In this document: one piece after another, positions 7,486 to 8,546 of the stretch
Layout of the letters: each line of letters opens with the position of its first letter
Numbering within the stretch: the stretch's first letter is position 1
Origin: Pseudomonadota bacterium
Lineage (GTDB): Bacteria; Pseudomonadota; Alphaproteobacteria; Rhizobiales; Xanthobacteraceae
Assembly (NCBI GenBank): GCA_023387695.1
Contig: JAEWHT010000088.1
Span: 1-8,546 of the forward strand
DNA length: 8,546 nucleotides
Direction of reading: 5' to 3'
Program-made: the position numbers and the translations under genes
The notes under the pieces: generated by a model
The model's database searches: none
What the model saw: only the letters and a program-made list of their open reading frames with translations
Told to the model about the DNA's origin: nothing

Positions 7486-8264
7486 GGCTTTACTCCCGCA
7501 TAGGGCTTGAACCAGGCGAGACCATCGGTGGTCTTGCCGCGCGGATTGTATTCGCAGCCGACGAAGCCGGCGTAGCCGAGACGATCGAGTTCATCGAACA
7601 AAAATGGATAGTTCAGTTCCTCGCCGTCAGGTTCGTTGCGCGAGGGAATGCTGGCGATCTGGACGTGGCCGATGATCGGCATCATCTCGCGCAGGCGCAT
7701 CGTGACGTCGCCATGGATGATCCCGCAATGATAGATGTCGAACTGGAGCTTCAGGTTGGGGAGCCTCAACTCCTGGATCAAATCGCGCGCGAAGCCGAAA
7801 TCATTGAGGAAGTAGCCGGGCACGTTGCGCGGATTGATCGGCTCGAGCACGATGTCGATGCCGTGCGGCGCGAAGAATTCGGCAGCCCAGGCCACCGACT
7901 TGTAGAAGGCCTCGATCGCGACGCGCTCGCCGCGATTGGCGATACCCGCCATCAAATGCAGCCGCTTCACGCCAGTTGCCTTTGTGTAAGGCAGCGCCGT
8001 CTCGAGGCTCGCCTTGAGATCATTGAACCGCGCCGGCAGCGCAGCAAAGCCCTTCTCGCCGGCGTTCCAGTCGCCCGGCGGCAGGTTGAACAGCGCCTGC
8101 GTCAGGCCGTTGCGCTTGAGCCGCTCGCCGATGGCGTCGACCGGATGCTCATACGGGAAAAGAAACTCGACTGCGGTGAAGCCGGCTGCAGCGGCGGCAT
8201 CGAAGCGATCGAGGAACGGCACCTCGGTGAACATCATCGAGAGGTTGGCGGCGAAACGGGGCAT
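7482..8264 (-). CDS. otnI: 2-oxo-tetronate isomerase (hydroxypyruvate isomerase family)
   Basis: A 260-residue TIM-barrel isomerase of the Hyi/OtnI family that converts 2-oxo-tetronate to 3-oxo-tetronate. The family start PRFAANLSMMFTEVPFLDRF is intact. Residues matching the metal-binding/catalytic set of E. coli Hyi are visible as E141 (VLEPIN), D176 (LQFDIYH), Q202 (GHVQIAS) and E238 (GCEYNPRG), each two positions lower than in Hyi. The ATG at 8264 is well supported by AAGAGGA 5 nt upstream. The gene is 12 bp after ltnD and overlaps otnK by 4 bp, so all three are one transcription unit. On sequence alone it could be a hydroxypyruvate isomerase; the kinase and dehydrogenase neighbours favour OtnI. 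Confidence 0.9.
   Translation of the reverse strand: MPRFAANLSMMFTEVPFLDRFDAAAAAGFTAVEFLFPYEHPVDAIGERLKRNGLTQALFNLPPGDWNAGEKGFAALPARFNDLKASLETALPYTKATGVKRLHLMAGIANRGERVAIEAFYKSVAWAAEFFAPHGIDIVLEPINPRNVPGYFLNDFGFARDLIQELRLPNLKLQFDIYHCGIIHGDVTMRLREMMPIIGHVQIASIPSRNEPDGEELNYPFLFDELDRLGYAGFVGCEYNPRGKTTDGLAWFKPYAGVKP
7493..7497 (-). promoter_or_regulatory. Ribosome binding site fixing the GTG start of otnK
   Basis: GGGAG on the minus strand, 7 nt before GTG at 7485 and inside the last codons of otnI. There is no ATG alternative at suitable spacing, and the overlap with the otnI stop is typical of coupled genes. Confidence 0.7.
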
Positions 8265-8269
8265 TGGAA

Positions 8270-8276
8270 TCCTCTT
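8270..8276 (-). promoter_or_regulatory. Ribosome binding site of otnI
   Basis: AAGAGGA on the minus strand, 5 nt before the otnI ATG (8264) and directly abutting the ltnD TAG stop (8279-8277). It confirms the otnI start and shows the two genes are packed as an operon. Confidence 0.75.
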
Positions 8277-8546
8277 CTACTTGTCGCCGGGAAGCTTCAC
8301 GCCGGTAACCTGCGCATACATCCGCGCCACCGACGCATCGTCGTCGCGGCCCATGCCGGCGGCTGAGGTCATCAGGAACATCTGCAGCGCCGCGGCGGAG
8401 ACCGGCACCGGGAATCTGGCGGTGCGCGCCATGTCCTGGATGATGCCCAGATCCTTGACGAAGATCTCAACTGCACTGCGCGGCGTGTAATCGCCGTCGA
8501 GCACATGCGGCATGCGGTTCTCGAACATCCAGGAATTGCCGGCGGA
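8277..8546 (-). CDS. ltnD: L-threonate dehydrogenase, C-terminal fragment (5' end outside window)
   Basis: The last 89 residues of an NAD-dependent dehydrogenase of the beta-hydroxyacid (3-hydroxyisobutyrate) family, which oxidises L-threonate to 2-oxo-L-threonate. The reading frame runs open to the window edge, starting SAGNSWMFENRMPHVL, so the ATG at 8528 is internal and not the start. FVKDLGII carries the family's C-terminal KDLG signature in the helical substrate domain. The N-terminal Rossmann fold and the catalytic lysine are outside the window. The stop is TAG at 8279-8277, 12 bp before otnI. The GNSWMFENR segment and the operon partners favour LtnD over other family members such as tartronate semialdehyde reductase, but the fragment is short. 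Confidence 0.82.
   Translation of the reverse strand, partial: SAGNSWMFENRMPHVLDGDYTPRSAVEIFVKDLGIIQDMARTARFPVPVSAAALQMFLMTSAAGMGRDDDASVARMYAQVTGVKLPGDK

Noticed and set aside
7665..8366. Plus-strand 233-codon frame opposite otnI and ltnD
   Set aside because: Antisense to two recognisable enzymes and spanning their gene boundary; no domain is seen.
8277..8528. A complete 83-residue small protein starting at the ATG at 8528
   Set aside because: The frame continues upstream to the window edge with family-matching residues (GNSW before MFENR), so this ATG is internal to ltnD.

Overview
The window is GC-rich, and all six genes I can support lie on the minus strand. The protein sequences resemble Alphaproteobacteria of the Bradyrhizobium/Rhodopseudomonas type (Nitrobacteraceae): the style of the chemoreceptor signalling domains, an RND pump opening with MIALVRIALSRPYTF, and a threonate-catabolism operon. 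This placement is by recognition, not by a search. I see no tRNA, rRNA, CRISPR array, transposase or phage gene.

In transcription order (right to left), the first block is a tight catabolic operon. It holds the 3' end of ltnD (8546-8277, cut by the window edge), then otnI (8264-7482), then otnK (7485-6208). The ltnD-otnI gap is 12 bp with the Shine-Dalgarno abutting the ltnD stop, and otnI and otnK overlap by 4 bp (GTGA). The three enzymes are the oxidation, isomerisation and phosphorylation steps that take L-threonate to 3-oxo-tetronate 4-phosphate. The aldolase-type decarboxylase OtnC, which finishes the route to dihydroxyacetone phosphate, is not in the window. A small hairpin with a T-run overlaps the otnK stop and probably ends the operon.

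The second block is two tandem, separately terminated chemoreceptor genes. The first (6043-4352) is a classical receptor with a periplasmic four-helix-type sensor, HAMP and a signalling domain. The second (4119-2425) is Aer-like: a cytoplasmic PAS domain with the flavin-pocket residues of E. coli Aer at the same residue numbers, a membrane hairpin, a HAMP-like linker and a signalling domain. Their C-terminal 271 residues align without gaps at about 83% identity, while the sensor halves are unrelated. They therefore look like one output module carrying two different inputs. Each gene is followed 22-25 bp after its stop by a strong intrinsic terminator.

The third block is the first 727 codons of an HAE-type RND efflux permease (2181 to beyond position 1), truncated by the window edge. 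Its adaptor and outer-membrane partners are not upstream and, if present, lie beyond the left edge.

The intergenic gaps are 243, 232 and 164 bp. Apart from the terminators they hold only weak signals: a near-consensus CtrA-type site upstream of the Aer-like gene and a short inverted repeat upstream of the other receptor. I do not see a previously undescribed system; the most interesting points are the tandem receptors and their possible link to the sugar-acid operon.
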